Both the position numbers and the translations under genes were made by a program. Of a stretch of DNA of 64,000 bases, positions 33,509-44,405 are shown piece after piece. This stretch comes from Oreohelix idahoensis (taxonomy: Eukaryota > Mollusca > Gastropoda > Stylommatophora > Oreohelicidae): the NCBI GenBank assembly GCA_024509875.1, contig JAMPIV010018776.1, positions 750,001 through 814,000 of the forward strand, in the 5' to 3' direction. The notes beneath the pieces are model-generated. The model made no database searches and was not told the origin of the DNA. It saw nothing but the letters and a program-made list of their open reading frames with translations. Numbering within the stretch: position 1 is the first letter of the stretch; every line of letters begins with the position of its first letter.

Positions 33509-35130
33509 ATGGCGGACCTGGCCAAATTTCGATCTGCTGCGGTTCAGACTGCAAAAGAGTTAGGATTAGATGGGCAAGTTATGGTTGCCTATGTCACAAC
33601 GGAATGTGACAAATTTATTGAACGCGAAGAAAGAAGATTAGAAAAAGAAGCCGAAAGAAGGTTAGAGGCTGAAAGGGAAATTAAGAAGTTACAATTTGAA
33701 GCTGAGGCTGAGACTAAGAGGTTGCAAGCTGAGGCTGAGACTAAGAGGTTGCAGATTGAGGCTGACAAAGAGGCTAAAGCATTGGAAGCCGAGGAAAGAA
33801 GAAGCTGCAGAAGACTGCAGAAAGAGAAGAGAAGAAATTAGCTGCAGAAAGAGAAGAGAAGAGATTAGCTGCAGAGAGGGAAGCAGAAAAGGAGGAGAAG
33901 AGATTACAAAGGGAACATGAGTTACGACTAAGGGAGTTTGAGTTTCAAGGCCATGCTCCTGAAAATGGTGCCAGTCCCTTTGCCTCTGATGCTACGGTTA
34001 CTCAGGGAGCCTCAACCTCAGCTATGAATTTTCATTTAGATCATTTTGTTGAGAAAGACGATGATATTGAGAGCTATATAAATAGGTATGAACTATTAGC
34101 TACCACGTATGGGTTAGAGAGAGAAAGGTGGAGCTTAAAGTTATCTCAGGGACTTCGTGGGGCAGCTTATGAAGTTTTTGCAAAAATGAGCAGAGGTGAT
34201 CAGGAAAATTATGACATGCTAAAGCAGGCTCTTTTGTTAAGGTATGAAAAGAATGCAGAGTTTTACAGGAAAAAATTTAGGAATGCTAAACTACTGTCAG
34301 GTGAAACCTATCACCAGTTCTCTGCACGAATCGAGACATACTTGGAGAAATGGACTTCTCTGGGGAAAACCCAAGATCTTAAGGAAATGGTCCTTATAGA
34401 GCAACTAAGAGAGTCCATGGCTCCAGACCTGAGAAAGTTTCTCATGGAACAAGGTGCAGAGAGGCTGGGTGAGTTGCTAAATGTTGCTGAAAGGTATCAA
34501 GCAGCTCAAGCAGAGGTAACAGGTAATAAAAAGAAACAGGTGGATAACTTTAGGGCACCACAGAACTTTAATAAATTTGATCCTAGGGATCAAAATAAAG
34601 GTAAGCACCAATTTGATAGGCCACGGTATGACAATAAAAATAAATTCCCACAATTCGATGAAAGGAAATATGATGAAAGAAAATCTTTCAACCAAGGAAA
34701 AAGGTGGTGTAAAAATTGTCAGATGGACAATCATGACACTGACCGTTGCAGAAGGAAACCTGTGTATATGGCAACCCTTCAGGTCAGGTCGACCTCAAGA
34801 CAGGAGGAGGATATTATGTTAGATACCACTCCAGAAGAGATGAGGAAGGCACAGGCTGGGGATAAAACACTCAAGCCTTGTTTCAGAAAATTGTCAACTT
34901 GTCATACAACTCCAGGCAAGGGAGATTTTTACATGAAAAACAAGTTGATGTATAGGAAGACTGGAGCTAGATCCAATGGTCACGGACAGCTGGTTCTTCC
35001 AAAAAGATACAGGACAGACTTAATAAGGAGCCTACATGTGAAACCAGATGGGGACCATGAGAAAAATAGGTACCATCATTCAAAAGGTGGCTCACAATTA
35101 TTATTGGCCCAAAGCAAGATGGGACATTGA
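33509..35130 (+). pseudogene. Inner element gag, protease missing, integrase zinc finger
   Basis: MADLAKFRSAAVQTAKELG starts a long Glu/Lys/Arg coiled coil (33509 to ~33930), interrupted by two frameshifts near 33800-33900. The capsid part (34024 on) has FVEKDDDIESYINRYE, then a SCAN-like stretch with FRNAKLLSGETYHQFSARIE and LIEQLRESMAPDLRKFLMEQ. A zinc knuckle follows: CKNCQMDNHDTDRC. Directly after it comes MATLQVRS, which in the sister copy lies downstream of the protease; so about 170 codons including the catalytic DSG are deleted. The frame then enters the integrase zinc finger and is lost near 35065. Confidence 0.88.
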
Positions 35131-36027
35131 GAATTTTGTAGAAAGGTGTAGCATAGCACATGAGGGAACACCCACAAGTGGGAACATGGATCAGGACCTG
35201 GACACGCCATGGGGCAAAATCAGGCCTGACAATAAAAAAAGAGATATAAATTTGATAAAGTGGACCAAATGGAATGGGAAGCCCCTTTTCACGGACAAGC
35301 TTCACTTAACTGTTTTACAATGGCCACTATGCGGAGAGTGCAAAAGGATGTCTTACCCCAGGATAAGCCGACAATCCCTCAATCGGACTTAAACAAACTG
35401 GAGGAAGAGGATGTAGAGAGGAAATCTCTCATCAAGAATTTTAAGAGGGGAGAAAGCCCCAAAAGAAAAATTGGTAGCGGTCGTTTTGTGAATGATAATT
35501 CTGGGAGGAAAAATCATCACTATAAAGCTTCGAGTGGAAGAGACCATACCGGTGCATGGACAAATAGGTCCACACAATTAAAGGTCCATATGTAGCTTTG
35601 TTAAGAACGTGGACTGATGAAAAGGCAGAGGAAAACATTACATCTTCATACCAATATGTGAATGAGCTGACCACTCGGTTGAAAAACTGGCTGGAAACTT
35701 GCCAATGAAAATTTGAAACAAGCCAGGAAGAAACATGCTGCCTATTATAACAGGAAGGCGAAAGACAGAAATTTGGCTGTGGGAGAGAAAGTACTGCTTC
35801 TTTTGCCTGGGAGTCAGAATAAGTTACAAATTGGATGGCAGGGTCCATATACAGTTTTAGAGAAGGTGTCTAGAACAAATTATAAGATAGATAAGAAGGG
35901 GGAAAGAAAAAATCTATCATGTGAATCTCCTGAAGAAATATTTGGAAAGAGAACATCAGGAAGAGACACACTTGTTGACATTGTCCATCGCCATGGAGAT
36001 GAAAAAGGAACCACTTTCATCATTTGA
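35048..36027 (+). pseudogene. Inner element integrase remnants without DDE core
   Basis: The zinc-finger second half (YYWPKARWDIENFVERC) is at 35100-35150. It is followed by a linker (to ~35560) homologous to the linker of the outer copy and without any D..D..E integrase motif. From ~35590 the downstream part of a Gypsy integrase is recognisable in shifted frames: ALLRTWTDEKAEENITSSYQ, KHAAYYNRKAKDRNLAVGEK, then GPY/F (QIGWQGPYTVLEKVSRTNYK). A shift in an A run near 35905 separates it from RT. The catalytic part, normally ~110 residues between zinc finger and this point, is absent. Confidence 0.78.
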
Positions 36028-37498
36028 ATATCCATTACACCCCTGTGAGACAGCAGCACAGGTGAAAATCAGTACACATTTAACGAAAACTCAGAAAGAG
36101 AGAGTGCAACAGGTTCTAAATAATCATGCAGAGGTGTTAACAGACCGACCAGGGCATACCAACCTATTGGAATATGATATGAAACTCATAGACTCCACAC
36201 CTGTCTGTATGAAACCATATTCGATTCCGTTTGCTAAGGAAAAAGCTTTGAAGGAAGAGATAGACTATCTATTGAAGGAAGGAATTATTTCGCACAGTGA
36301 GTCTTCGTATAGTTCCGGTGTTGTACTCTTAAGGAAGCCCTCTGGAGAACATAGACTCTGTATAGATTACAGGAGACTGAACGCTATTACAGAAGGACAG
36401 GTGGATCCATTGCCGGATACAAATCAGCTGTTTGCCAGGCTAAATAAAGCTAAATATTTCTCAAAAGTGGATCTGAGTAAAGGATACTATCAGATTCCAG
36501 TAAAGCCTGAGGTTAGACCATACCTAGCTTTTAGTACCTCAGAAGGACACTATGAGTTTAATAGATTGCCATTTGGATTGAAGAATGCGCCTAGTGTCTT
36601 CTCTAGAATGATGAGAAAATTATTGGATCCTCTGAATAATCCCTGTATAACAAATTTTATGGATGATATCCTTATAGCAACAGAAACATTTGAGGAACAC
36701 ATTGACTCTCTGAACATGCTGTTTGATCGACTTAGGGAGGCAAATTTAACAGCCCGACCAACCAAATGTTGCGTTGGATGTAAAGAATTGGAATTTTTGG
36801 GACACACAGTTTATCAGGGAAACATGACCCCTGACCCAAAGAACTTAGAGAAACTACAGAAAGCCCCGAGACCACAAACCAAGAAGGACGTGAGATCCTT
36901 TGTCTCATTATGTGGTTTCTACCAGAAGTATATCAAAAACTTTAATTCCATATGTGCACCGTTAACTGAATTGACACGTAAAGGACATCCAGATCGCATT
37001 ACATGGACTCCACAATGTGAAATGACTTACCAAGAGTTGAAGGAAAAGCTCACAAGTAAACCCATTTTGAAATTACCTGACTTAAGTCAAGAATTCATAG
37101 TAAGGACGGATGCAAGTAATATTGGGCTAGGTGCAACTTTACTACAGAAATCAGATGCATTGGATGGGGAATTAAGCCCAGTGGCATATGCTAGCAGAAA
37201 GTTGAATAAAGCTGAAATCAACTACTCAACTAGCGAAAAAGAATGTCTTGCAGTAATATGGGCGATAAAGAAATTCAATATTTATCTATATGGGAAGGCA
37301 TTTAAGTTGCAAACAGATCACAAACCTTTATCGTTTTTAGCACAGGCTAAGCATGAGAACTCTAGGTTACTCCGATGGTCTTTGCTTCTGGCTCCATATA
37401 ATTTTAGCATTGAGTATATATCTGGAAAAACAAATCTGGGAGCGGATTTTTTAAGCCGCCATCCGTGTGATGAGAATCACCGTAAACCCCAGAAATAA
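35921..37498 (+). CDS. Inner element reverse transcriptase-RNase H
   Basis: The open frame ends at TAA 37496-37498. In a living element it would be translated as part of the polyprotein, so the ATG at 35921 is only the first in the frame. RT motifs: HRLCIDYRRLNAIT, FSKVDLSKGYYQIPV, FNRLPFGLKNAPSVFSRMM and the catalytic FMDDILIA. Thumb and connection: VRSFVSLCGFYQKYIKNF. RNase H: VRTDASNIGLGATLLQ, STSEKECLAVIWAIKKF, QTDHKPLSFL and GADFLSRHP. All key acidic residues are present and no stop occurs over 526 codons. This is the only apparently intact enzyme of the inner element. Confidence 0.92.
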   Translation: MNLLKKYLEREHQEETHLLTLSIAMEMKKEPLSSFEYPLHPCETAAQVKISTHLTKTQKERVQQVLNNHAEVLTDRPGHTNLLEYDMKLIDSTPVCMKPYSIPFAKEKALKEEIDYLLKEGIISHSESSYSSGVVLLRKPSGEHRLCIDYRRLNAITEGQVDPLPDTNQLFARLNKAKYFSKVDLSKGYYQIPVKPEVRPYLAFSTSEGHYEFNRLPFGLKNAPSVFSRMMRKLLDPLNNPCITNFMDDILIATETFEEHIDSLNMLFDRLREANLTARPTKCCVGCKELEFLGHTVYQGNMTPDPKNLEKLQKAPRPQTKKDVRSFVSLCGFYQKYIKNFNSICAPLTELTRKGHPDRITWTPQCEMTYQELKEKLTSKPILKLPDLSQEFIVRTDASNIGLGATLLQKSDALDGELSPVAYASRKLNKAEINYSTSEKECLAVIWAIKKFNIYLYGKAFKLQTDHKPLSFLAQAKHENSRLLRWSLLLAPYNFSIEYISGKTNLGADFLSRHPCDENHRKPQK

Positions 37499-37554
37499 TA
37501 ATAAATTTCTCTATGTGTATATAGAATAAAGGACTGACATATAATGTCTGTTTT

Positions 37555-37565
37555 AAGAGGGGAGG
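37555..37565 (+). other. Polypurine tract
   Basis: AAGAGGGGAGG lies immediately before the 3' LTR, the plus-strand primer site of LTR elements. The outer element has AAGTGGGGAG four bases from its LTR. Confidence 0.88.
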
Positions 37566-39968
37566 TGTCATGAAATATTCTAATCCACATATATAAATTA
37601 TTAGGTAAATATAAAGCCTAACAAATAAAATTAATAAAGAGAAGAGCAATGGTAAAATAACAGTGCTGTCACAAAGAATGTACTCGAAATCCCCCTTGTT
37701 TTCTGCTTCGTCTGCAAATTGTAACGCTTTCACGTTGATATAAAAGCTTACTGTATTATTACCCGCCTTCTTCAATGAAACGTGTGCTGCATTTCTAAGA
37801 AAAACATTGAGACGTACTGCGTAATGACCTAAATTAATCCTAACATTAATTATACTGCGTTACCAAAACGAACGAACAGATGGACAAAAGGATAAAAAGA
37901 GAAGGGAGAGGCAGAAAGCCGAACACTAAACACGCTTCGCGCGATACATAAAGGCTGCCATCACGCGTGTAAGACTACAAGCACTAACTTTTTTTTCAGA
38001 CGGACAGTGATAAAATACATTAACCATCCCAGAGTTAGGTTTATAAATCATAAAAAACTCTTATTAGAAAAGATAACATTAGATGGGTTTACGGTTGAGA
38101 ACATAACAGTACCCAGACAGCACATCTTCGAAACAGGAGGTAGAAGAAATTGCATATTTTGAATGCAGCCACGTAGCTCCTTTAAATTTGTATTTTTGGG
38201 TTCCTTAGGGCTTGCTGACAAATAATATGTAAAACGTTACGCAAATAGTCCAGGAATTAATAAATTATACCCAAAATAAAATATTGGGGGTGCCTGACAG
38301 CATAAAATCATTTCTGCTCATAAGATTTTTTTTTAACGTGTTTGAAAAAAATTTACGTTACAGAAATAGCCTACCATGTAAACTCCAAATTGATTGGAGC
38401 GCAACAAATGAAAGCCTAACCACGATTGGTCGGGCTATAAATACTATCTTGGTTGTTAGGGGAAACGGGGAAAGGTAACATTTTTTCAAACACTTGTCGA
38501 AACGGGGCTCATTGGTCAGACTCGCTGATATACACACTTGGGAGCGTTAGTTCGAAACCACTTGTTTAAAATAGCTTGATAAAGCATCAGTGCGTTGAAG
38601 CCAGCATATATTTGGCTAAATAAAAGCCTGGAAGATAAGCGATGGGAATTTGTGCCAGTTTGTGCCAGAATTCATTGCTAATCAACGTATCTGTGTTTAT
38701 TCGTATGAATTGTGGTAAGCTTGAACCATTCAATATCTTTTAATGAAAATTGAATGTGAATTGTGATTTATGCCTGTATATATATGTGTAGTTCAGTGGC
38801 CAACGTGAGGTAAAGCCTGTAATGCTCCAGCCTGAACAGAGGGTGTCGGAGAGAAGTAAAACGGCATGGAATGGCCAAACAGTACACTGACACCTGGATG
38901 ATTGACTAGAAAGAAATAATGCTGGAAGTGCAGAGGCGTAGTAACCATTAAGAAGGGTAATACTGGAATAAAGTATTTCAAATGAAGCTGACAGTTGGTC
39001 TAATGCTCTGAACTCAATGTTTGTGCTGTGTTGTGATCAATGTAACAAGAGAGTTTAAGTTAGTTATGAAGTAGAAGGTACATCCTTCTTGATTTCAGGG
39101 ACAGTGGTCTTGATGGTACTGAGCAGCACCTGGTCAGAGCTTTGCTGAATCCAGAGTCGGACAGCATACTCCTTGGTCTTTTTAGCTATCAGTGAGGTGT
39201 CTCCTGAGCCCAGAGGAGAATTCGAGCAGAGGAGTCCTTTCCTGCCGCCATCACGCCAGATAAGCGAATTGGCCAGCTGAGCTCAACATTATGTCCCCTC
39301 ATCTTGAACTGATTTTTTTAAAATTAACATTAAGAGGGGAATTTACTTGTCTTAAAATCAGGAACTGTGAACATCTCCAATACTGGTCCCTAAAGACAAA
39401 CTATTGAAGTCATGATGACAAATACCAACAGAGCTTGAACAAAACAAAACCAGTATTACCTCATTTTACTACTACACAACTGACACACATAAAACATTTG
39501 TAATAATATATGTCACTACAATATTCATATTAAATACATTCTGTACATAACTTGTAATTTAAATTGATTGTGATTCCTGGTTCCCTTGTAGTTGAATCAG
39601 GACACATATTCATTCATGCCAGTAATGAATACATATTGTTATTTGAAAGTTTATCAGTGACTCTTTTAAGATATCTTTGTAGAGTGTTATATGTATGTGA
39701 GTGTCACAGTGTTGTCAAGAGTAGTGGATTAAATTAAATTGTTTATCTGTCTGTTGTTGTGACTTACACTTCATCATACTCATACCCTAGACACATAACG
39801 TAGCATCACACTATTCCAGAATAATTCTGACTGAGATATATAGATATGTGGTAGCAAGTAAGGTTATCTATAATACACTACTCTTAATAGATATAGATAC
39901 CTTCACAGCTGATCTCAGTCAGTACACTAAGTTCCCTATAAGTATTTATAACATCCCACTTCATCACA
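37566..39968 (+). repeat. 3' LTR of inner element
   Basis: It begins TGTCATGAAATATTC and ends CACTTCATCACA, followed by the second TATGT target copy. It is near-identical to the 5' LTR. Confidence 0.93.
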
Positions 39969-40841
39969 TATGTCAACCTTATTATTTTTATTTTCCTTGT
40001 TATTGTTAGGCCCATATGTGTCAGAATGCTTGTCTGGCATCTGATTATGATTTTCCCAACTTGGGGACTGTACCTTGCTACATTTTTCACAGGCCCCCAC
40101 AAATTGTGCAATATCAGCAGCTACTTGGGGCCAGTAGAATTTTTCCGATGTCCTTTGACGGGTGGTCCCATTTCTCTGGTGTCCACCGTCTGGTACAACA
40201 TGAGCTTGTGCCATCACTTTTTCCCTGCAGGGGGTTGGCAATACCAATTGTCCCTGTTCTTTGGATCCTGTTCTAGCTTTCCTGAAGAGCAGTCCTTCCT
40301 TCAAATAAAATTGTCCTTTCTTAGGGTGTGCATGGTTTGTTGGCAATTTACCAAAGCAAGGTTTTAATGTTTTATCTTTTGCTTGGGCCTTTCTCATCTG
40401 TTTATGAGAATAAACTAATGGTATTTCCTCCTCCTTTCTACTAGGGGTCGACCTGACCTGAAGCGTGGCCATTACCACAGGTTTTACAGGGCTTCCTAGA
40501 AAAACATATTTGCTTCCTAACACCAGCGGGTAGTTAGGGTCGTCACACACGGCTGCTCTAATCACTCCTTCCACGTACCTTGTCTCTACATTGATCTCGG
40601 CTACGGGAAGTGTCATGGTGGATATTCCCTTTACGGCCCCTTGTATCTCCACTTTCTCTGTGGTATACTGTTCAGGGTGCACTAGGGTTGCACTCACAAC
40701 TGAGTCATATTCTAAACCTGAATCGTAAAGGCACCTAACCTTGGCACCATTACATGTCACTTCTTCACAGATGGGGGATGTTGAAGATTTATATGATTCT
40801 CTGTCAGTTTCTTCTTCCCCTTGTCCACTGTTATCATGCAT
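39969..40841 (-). pseudogene. Outer element protease and integrase zinc finger
   Basis: The frame overlaps the end of gag by 85 bases and is offset by -1, the usual gag-pro frameshift layout. The aspartic protease has CLYDSGLEYDSVV (catalytic DSG) and the flap-side PLVLGSKYVF. Then MATLQVRS and integrase zinc-finger residues: HVVPDGGH, FYWPQVAADIAQFVGACEKC. After that comes a polar linker (NNNKENKNNK) instead of the integrase core. The frame stays open to the insertion junction and continues on the far side at 30895. Confidence 0.85.
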
Positions 40842-42076
40842 GCCGCGTGATATGGAGGAACTTTCCTATCACATTCACTAGTATTATGATTATGCATCCT
40901 GCATATTTGACAATATTTTCCTTCCTGTCTGAAGGGTTTCCTGTTATCATATTTCCTTTCATTGAATTGTGGGGTTTTATTTTTATAGTCATTTCGTGGC
41001 CTATCAAACTGGTGCTTACCTTTGTTTTGATCTCTATGATCAAATTCATTAAAGTTTTGTGGTGCCTGATAATTGTCTACCTGCCTCTTCTTATTACCTG
41101 TTACCTCTGCCTGAGCTGCTTGATACCTTTCAGCGACATTCAGTAACTCACCCAGTCTCTCTGCACCTTGTTCCATGAGAAACTTTCTCAGGTCTGGAGC
41201 CATGGACTCTCTTAGTTGTTCTATAAGGATCATTTCCTTAAGATCTTGGGTTTTCCCCAGAGAAGTCCATTTCTCCAAGTATGTCTCTAACCGTGCAGAG
41301 AACTGGTGATAGGTTTCACCTGACAGTAGTTTAGCATTCCTAAATTTGTTTCTATAAAATTCTCTATTCTTTTCATATCTTAACAAAAGAGCCTGCTTTA
41401 GCATGTCATAATTTTCTTGATCATTTCTGCTCATTTTGGCAAAAACTTCATAAGCTGCACCACGAAGTCCTTGAGATAACTTTAAGCTCCACCTTTCTCT
41501 CTCTAACCCATACGTGGTAGCTAATAGTTCATATCTATTTAGATAGCTCTCAATATCATCGTCTTTCTCAACAAAATGATGTAAATGAAAGTTCATAGCT
41601 GAGGTTGAGGCTCCCTGACTAGCAGTAGCATCGGAGGTAAAGGGACTGGCACCATTTTCAGGAGCATGGCCTTGAAACTCAAACTCCCTTAGTCGTAACT
41701 CATGTTCCCTTTGTAATCTCTTCTCCTCCTTTTCTGCTTCCCTCTCTGCAGCCAATCGCTTGTCTTCCCTTTCGGCAGTCAATCTTTTTTCTTCTGCTTC
41801 CCTTTCAGCCTTTTTCTCTTCCAACTGGAGCCTCTTTATTTCCGCCTCACGATCCGCCTCCAATGCTCTAGCCTCTTTGTCAGCCTCAATCTGCAGCCTC
41901 TTAATTTCTTTTTCAGCCTCTAACCTTCTTTCAGCCTCTTTTTCTAATCTTCTTTCTTCGCGTTCAATAAATTTGTCACATTCAGTAGTGACATAAGCAA
42001 TCATAACTTGTCCCTCCATTCCTAACTCTTTTGCAGTCCGCACAGCAGCAGATCGAAATTTGGCCAGGTCCGCCAT
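40757..42076 (-). CDS. Outer element Gag with SCAN-like capsid
   Basis: This is an intact 439-codon ORF starting MADLAKFRSAAVRTAKELG, 163 bases from the primer site. Residues ~40-130 form a highly charged coiled coil (EERRLEKEAERRLEAEKEIK). Residues ~165-330 are the capsid part; its second half (FRNAKLLSGETYHQFSARLE, MILIEQLRESMAPDLRKFL, LGELLNVAERYQ) resembles the SCAN domain of vertebrate zinc-finger proteins. SCAN has been proposed to derive from a Gmr1-like gag. A zinc knuckle follows: CQICRMHNHNTSEC. The protein would assemble particles and package RNA; being intact, it could act in trans. Confidence 0.9.
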   Translation of the reverse strand: MADLAKFRSAAVRTAKELGMEGQVMIAYVTTECDKFIEREERRLEKEAERRLEAEKEIKRLQIEADKEARALEADREAEIKRLQLEEKKAEREAEEKRLTAEREDKRLAAEREAEKEEKRLQREHELRLREFEFQGHAPENGASPFTSDATASQGASTSAMNFHLHHFVEKDDDIESYLNRYELLATTYGLERERWSLKLSQGLRGAAYEVFAKMSRNDQENYDMLKQALLLRYEKNREFYRNKFRNAKLLSGETYHQFSARLETYLEKWTSLGKTQDLKEMILIEQLRESMAPDLRKFLMEQGAERLGELLNVAERYQAAQAEVTGNKKRQVDNYQAPQNFNEFDHRDQNKGKHQFDRPRNDYKNKTPQFNERKYDNRKPFRQEGKYCQICRMHNHNTSECDRKVPPYHAACMITVDKGKKKLTENHINLQHPPSVKK

Positions 42077-42239
42077 TTTCTAACAGGTAAATGTATAAAA
42101 TATTTAACCAAACAATTTTATCTCTACTAAATATCCAAGGGCAACCACAGGCACTGAGAGCTCAACCTTATTTATTTTCACCCAAGGATACCTTTTAATT
42201 TTTATTATTTCCAATATATATGCTAGGGGAAGGTTCAAT

Positions 42240-42259
42240 ATCCCGGGAGCGAGACCCCA
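42240..42259 (-). other. Primer binding site of outer element
   Basis: Read antisense: TGGGGTCTCGCTCCCGGGAT, five bases inside the 5' LTR, with the same spacer length as in the inner element. Confidence 0.75.
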
Positions 42260-42264
42260 ATATA

Positions 42265-44405
42265 TGTGGTAAAGTGGGATGTTATAAATATTTATAGGGG
42301 ACTTAGTGTACTGACTGAGATCAGCTGTGAAGGTATCTGTATCTAATAGGTGTGGTGTATTACAGATGACCTTACTTGCTACCACATTTATACCTCAGTC
42401 AGAATTATTCTGGAATATTGTGATGACTACGTTGAATGTCTAGGGTTATGATAATGATGAAGTGTAAGTCACAACAACAACAGACAGATAAACAATTTAA
42501 TTTAATCCACAACACTTTACAACACTGTGACACTCACATACATATAACACTCTATAAGACTATCTTAAATGAGTCAAGTCTTAACGTTTAAAAATATATG
42601 TATTAATTCCTTCAAATATTAGATACCCTGATTCAACTACAAAGTGAACCAGGAATCACAATCAAATGTAATCACAAGTTATATGTACACAATTTATAGA
42701 TAGACTCTTCGTATTGACATATATTATTATTATTATCATATGTGTGTAAGTTGTGATGTAGTACTATGAGGTAATACTGGCTTGTTCAAGCTTGGTTGTT
42801 GTTTGTCATCATGACTTCAAGTGTTTGCTTATGGTGGAAATAGTATTGGGAAAAGTTCACAGTTTCTGTCAATTGAAACAATTTATTGTCCCTCTTTCTT
42901 TAATATTCTGTCAATTTTAGAGGGGGGTACATAAGATTGAGCTGCTCTGGCTACAGAATCTTATCTTCTGTGAGGGCGGCAGGAAACAGTCTCCTCTGCT
43001 CGCTTGCTTCACCGTATACTTGAGAACCAACACTGGTCGCTATCTTGACCAAGGAGTAAGCTACCAGCCTCTGGATTCAGCAAAACTCAGACCAGGTGCT
43101 GCTTCAATAAGTTAGGACCACGGTCCCTGAAACAAGAAGGTTGTACCTCCTACTTCAGAACCAATTTATAATCTATTTCCACACTGAACACAATACATAA
43201 CAAACACTGAGTTCAGAGCGATAGGCCAACTGCTAGCTTCATCTGAAACAATTTACACCAGTATTCTTCTCCTTAATGGTTACTACGCCTCTGCAATTCC
43301 AGCATTAGTTCCTTCTAGTCAATAAGATAGGTGTCAGTGTACTATTTGGCGATCCCATGCAGATATACTTCTCTCCGACAAGTTTTGTTCAGGTAGGAGT
43401 AATATCTAGGCTTTGCCTCATGTTTGCTACTGAACCACACACATATACAGACATAAATTATCAATTCACATTCAATTTTCATCAAAAAGATATCAAATAT
43501 GTCAATCTTACCACAATTCATGGAAATAATAAACAAATACGTTGACTGGCGATGAATTTTGGCACAATTTCGATCTGCCTCTGTCCCAGGCTTTTATTTA
43601 GAAAAATATGAGCTGGATCTCAACGCACTGTTTCTTAGTAAGTTTATTCTAAAATGTGGCACTGAACAGACGCTCCTAATTGACTATATCAGCGGGTCTA
43701 GCCAATAGGACCATGTTTACACAAGCTTTTGAAAAAATTTACCCTTCCTACGTTTCCCCTAACAACCAAAATTAGTATTTGCAGTCCGACTAATCGTGTT
43801 TCGTCTTACATATTATTCTAGCCAATCACATAGGATTTAACTTGTTGGCCTATTTCCCGTAAAATGGTGGTTTTAAAACATGCCACTGAGCAAATATGAT
43901 CGGGTGCTGTCTGACACCCTCACTATTTTAGTTTGGCCATAATTTGTTAATTCCTAGACTATTTGCGTAACACTTAACATATTCTTTGTCAGCAAATCCT
44001 AAGGAACCCAAATATATAAATTTAATGGAGCTAAGTGGCTGCGTTCAAAATATGCATTTTCTTCTACCTCCCGTTCACTTCGATACGATGTGGTGTCTCG
44101 GTACTGTCAGGATTTCAGACATAAAACAGTATAATGTCATGTTTACTAATAAGCATTAAACAGGTTTTTAAACATAACCCTCGTATTGGTAGTGTTTTTT
44201 ATCACTGTCTATTTGAAAAAAAGTTAGTGCTTCATGCCTTACGCTTGGGGGTGGCATTATTTTATATCGCGCGACTGCGTGTTAGTGTTGCATGCGTCCC
44301 TCAGTACATTTCTCTCCCTCTCTCTATCCTAAGTCCATCTGTCTTTTAGTTTACGTAGAGCATAAATGACATGAATGGAATATTAAATCTAGGTCATTAC
44401 GCAAT
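42265..44405 (-). repeat. 5' LTR of outer element, truncated
   Basis: It matches 27380-29520 almost base for base. Compared with the complete LTR it lacks the terminal ~285 bases at the high-coordinate side (the U3 start), replaced by a LINE at 44406. The outer element has therefore lost its transcription start side. Confidence 0.9.

Larger units (their letters stand above)
30901..39968 (+). mobile_element. Complete Gmr1-like LTR retrotransposon (9068 bp), nested
   Basis: LTRs at 30901-33304 and 37566-39968 flank a primer site, gag, integrase fragments, RT-RNase H and a polypurine tract. A 5-bp target duplication TATGT is at 30896-30900 and 39969-39973, which proves a single insertion event. 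By eye the LTRs differ at eight substitutions and three single-base indels over 2.4 kb, so the insertion is recent. Coding is defective: protease and integrase core are absent and there are several frameshifts. It therefore probably moved using proteins from another copy. Confidence 0.93.
27380..44405 (-). mobile_element. Outer Gmr1-like LTR element (antisense), split by a second element
   Basis: 5' LTR at 42265-44405 (truncated), primer site 42240-42259, gag 42076-40757 and protease plus integrase zinc finger 40841-39969. The forward element occupies 30901-39968; then come remnants 30895-29806, the polypurine tract at 29810-29819 and the 3' LTR 29805-27380. The two antisense LTRs differ at about ten sites by eye and are clearly more distant from the forward LTRs. 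RT is missing: only ~1.1 kb remains between the junction and the 3' LTR. The left flank is GGCAT (27375-27379); its partner was lost with the right LTR end. Confidence 0.85.

Noticed and set aside
30901..39968. The 2.4-kb repeats as a segmental duplication
   Set aside because: TG..CA ends, primer site, polypurine tract, pol genes between them and the TATGT duplication identify LTRs.
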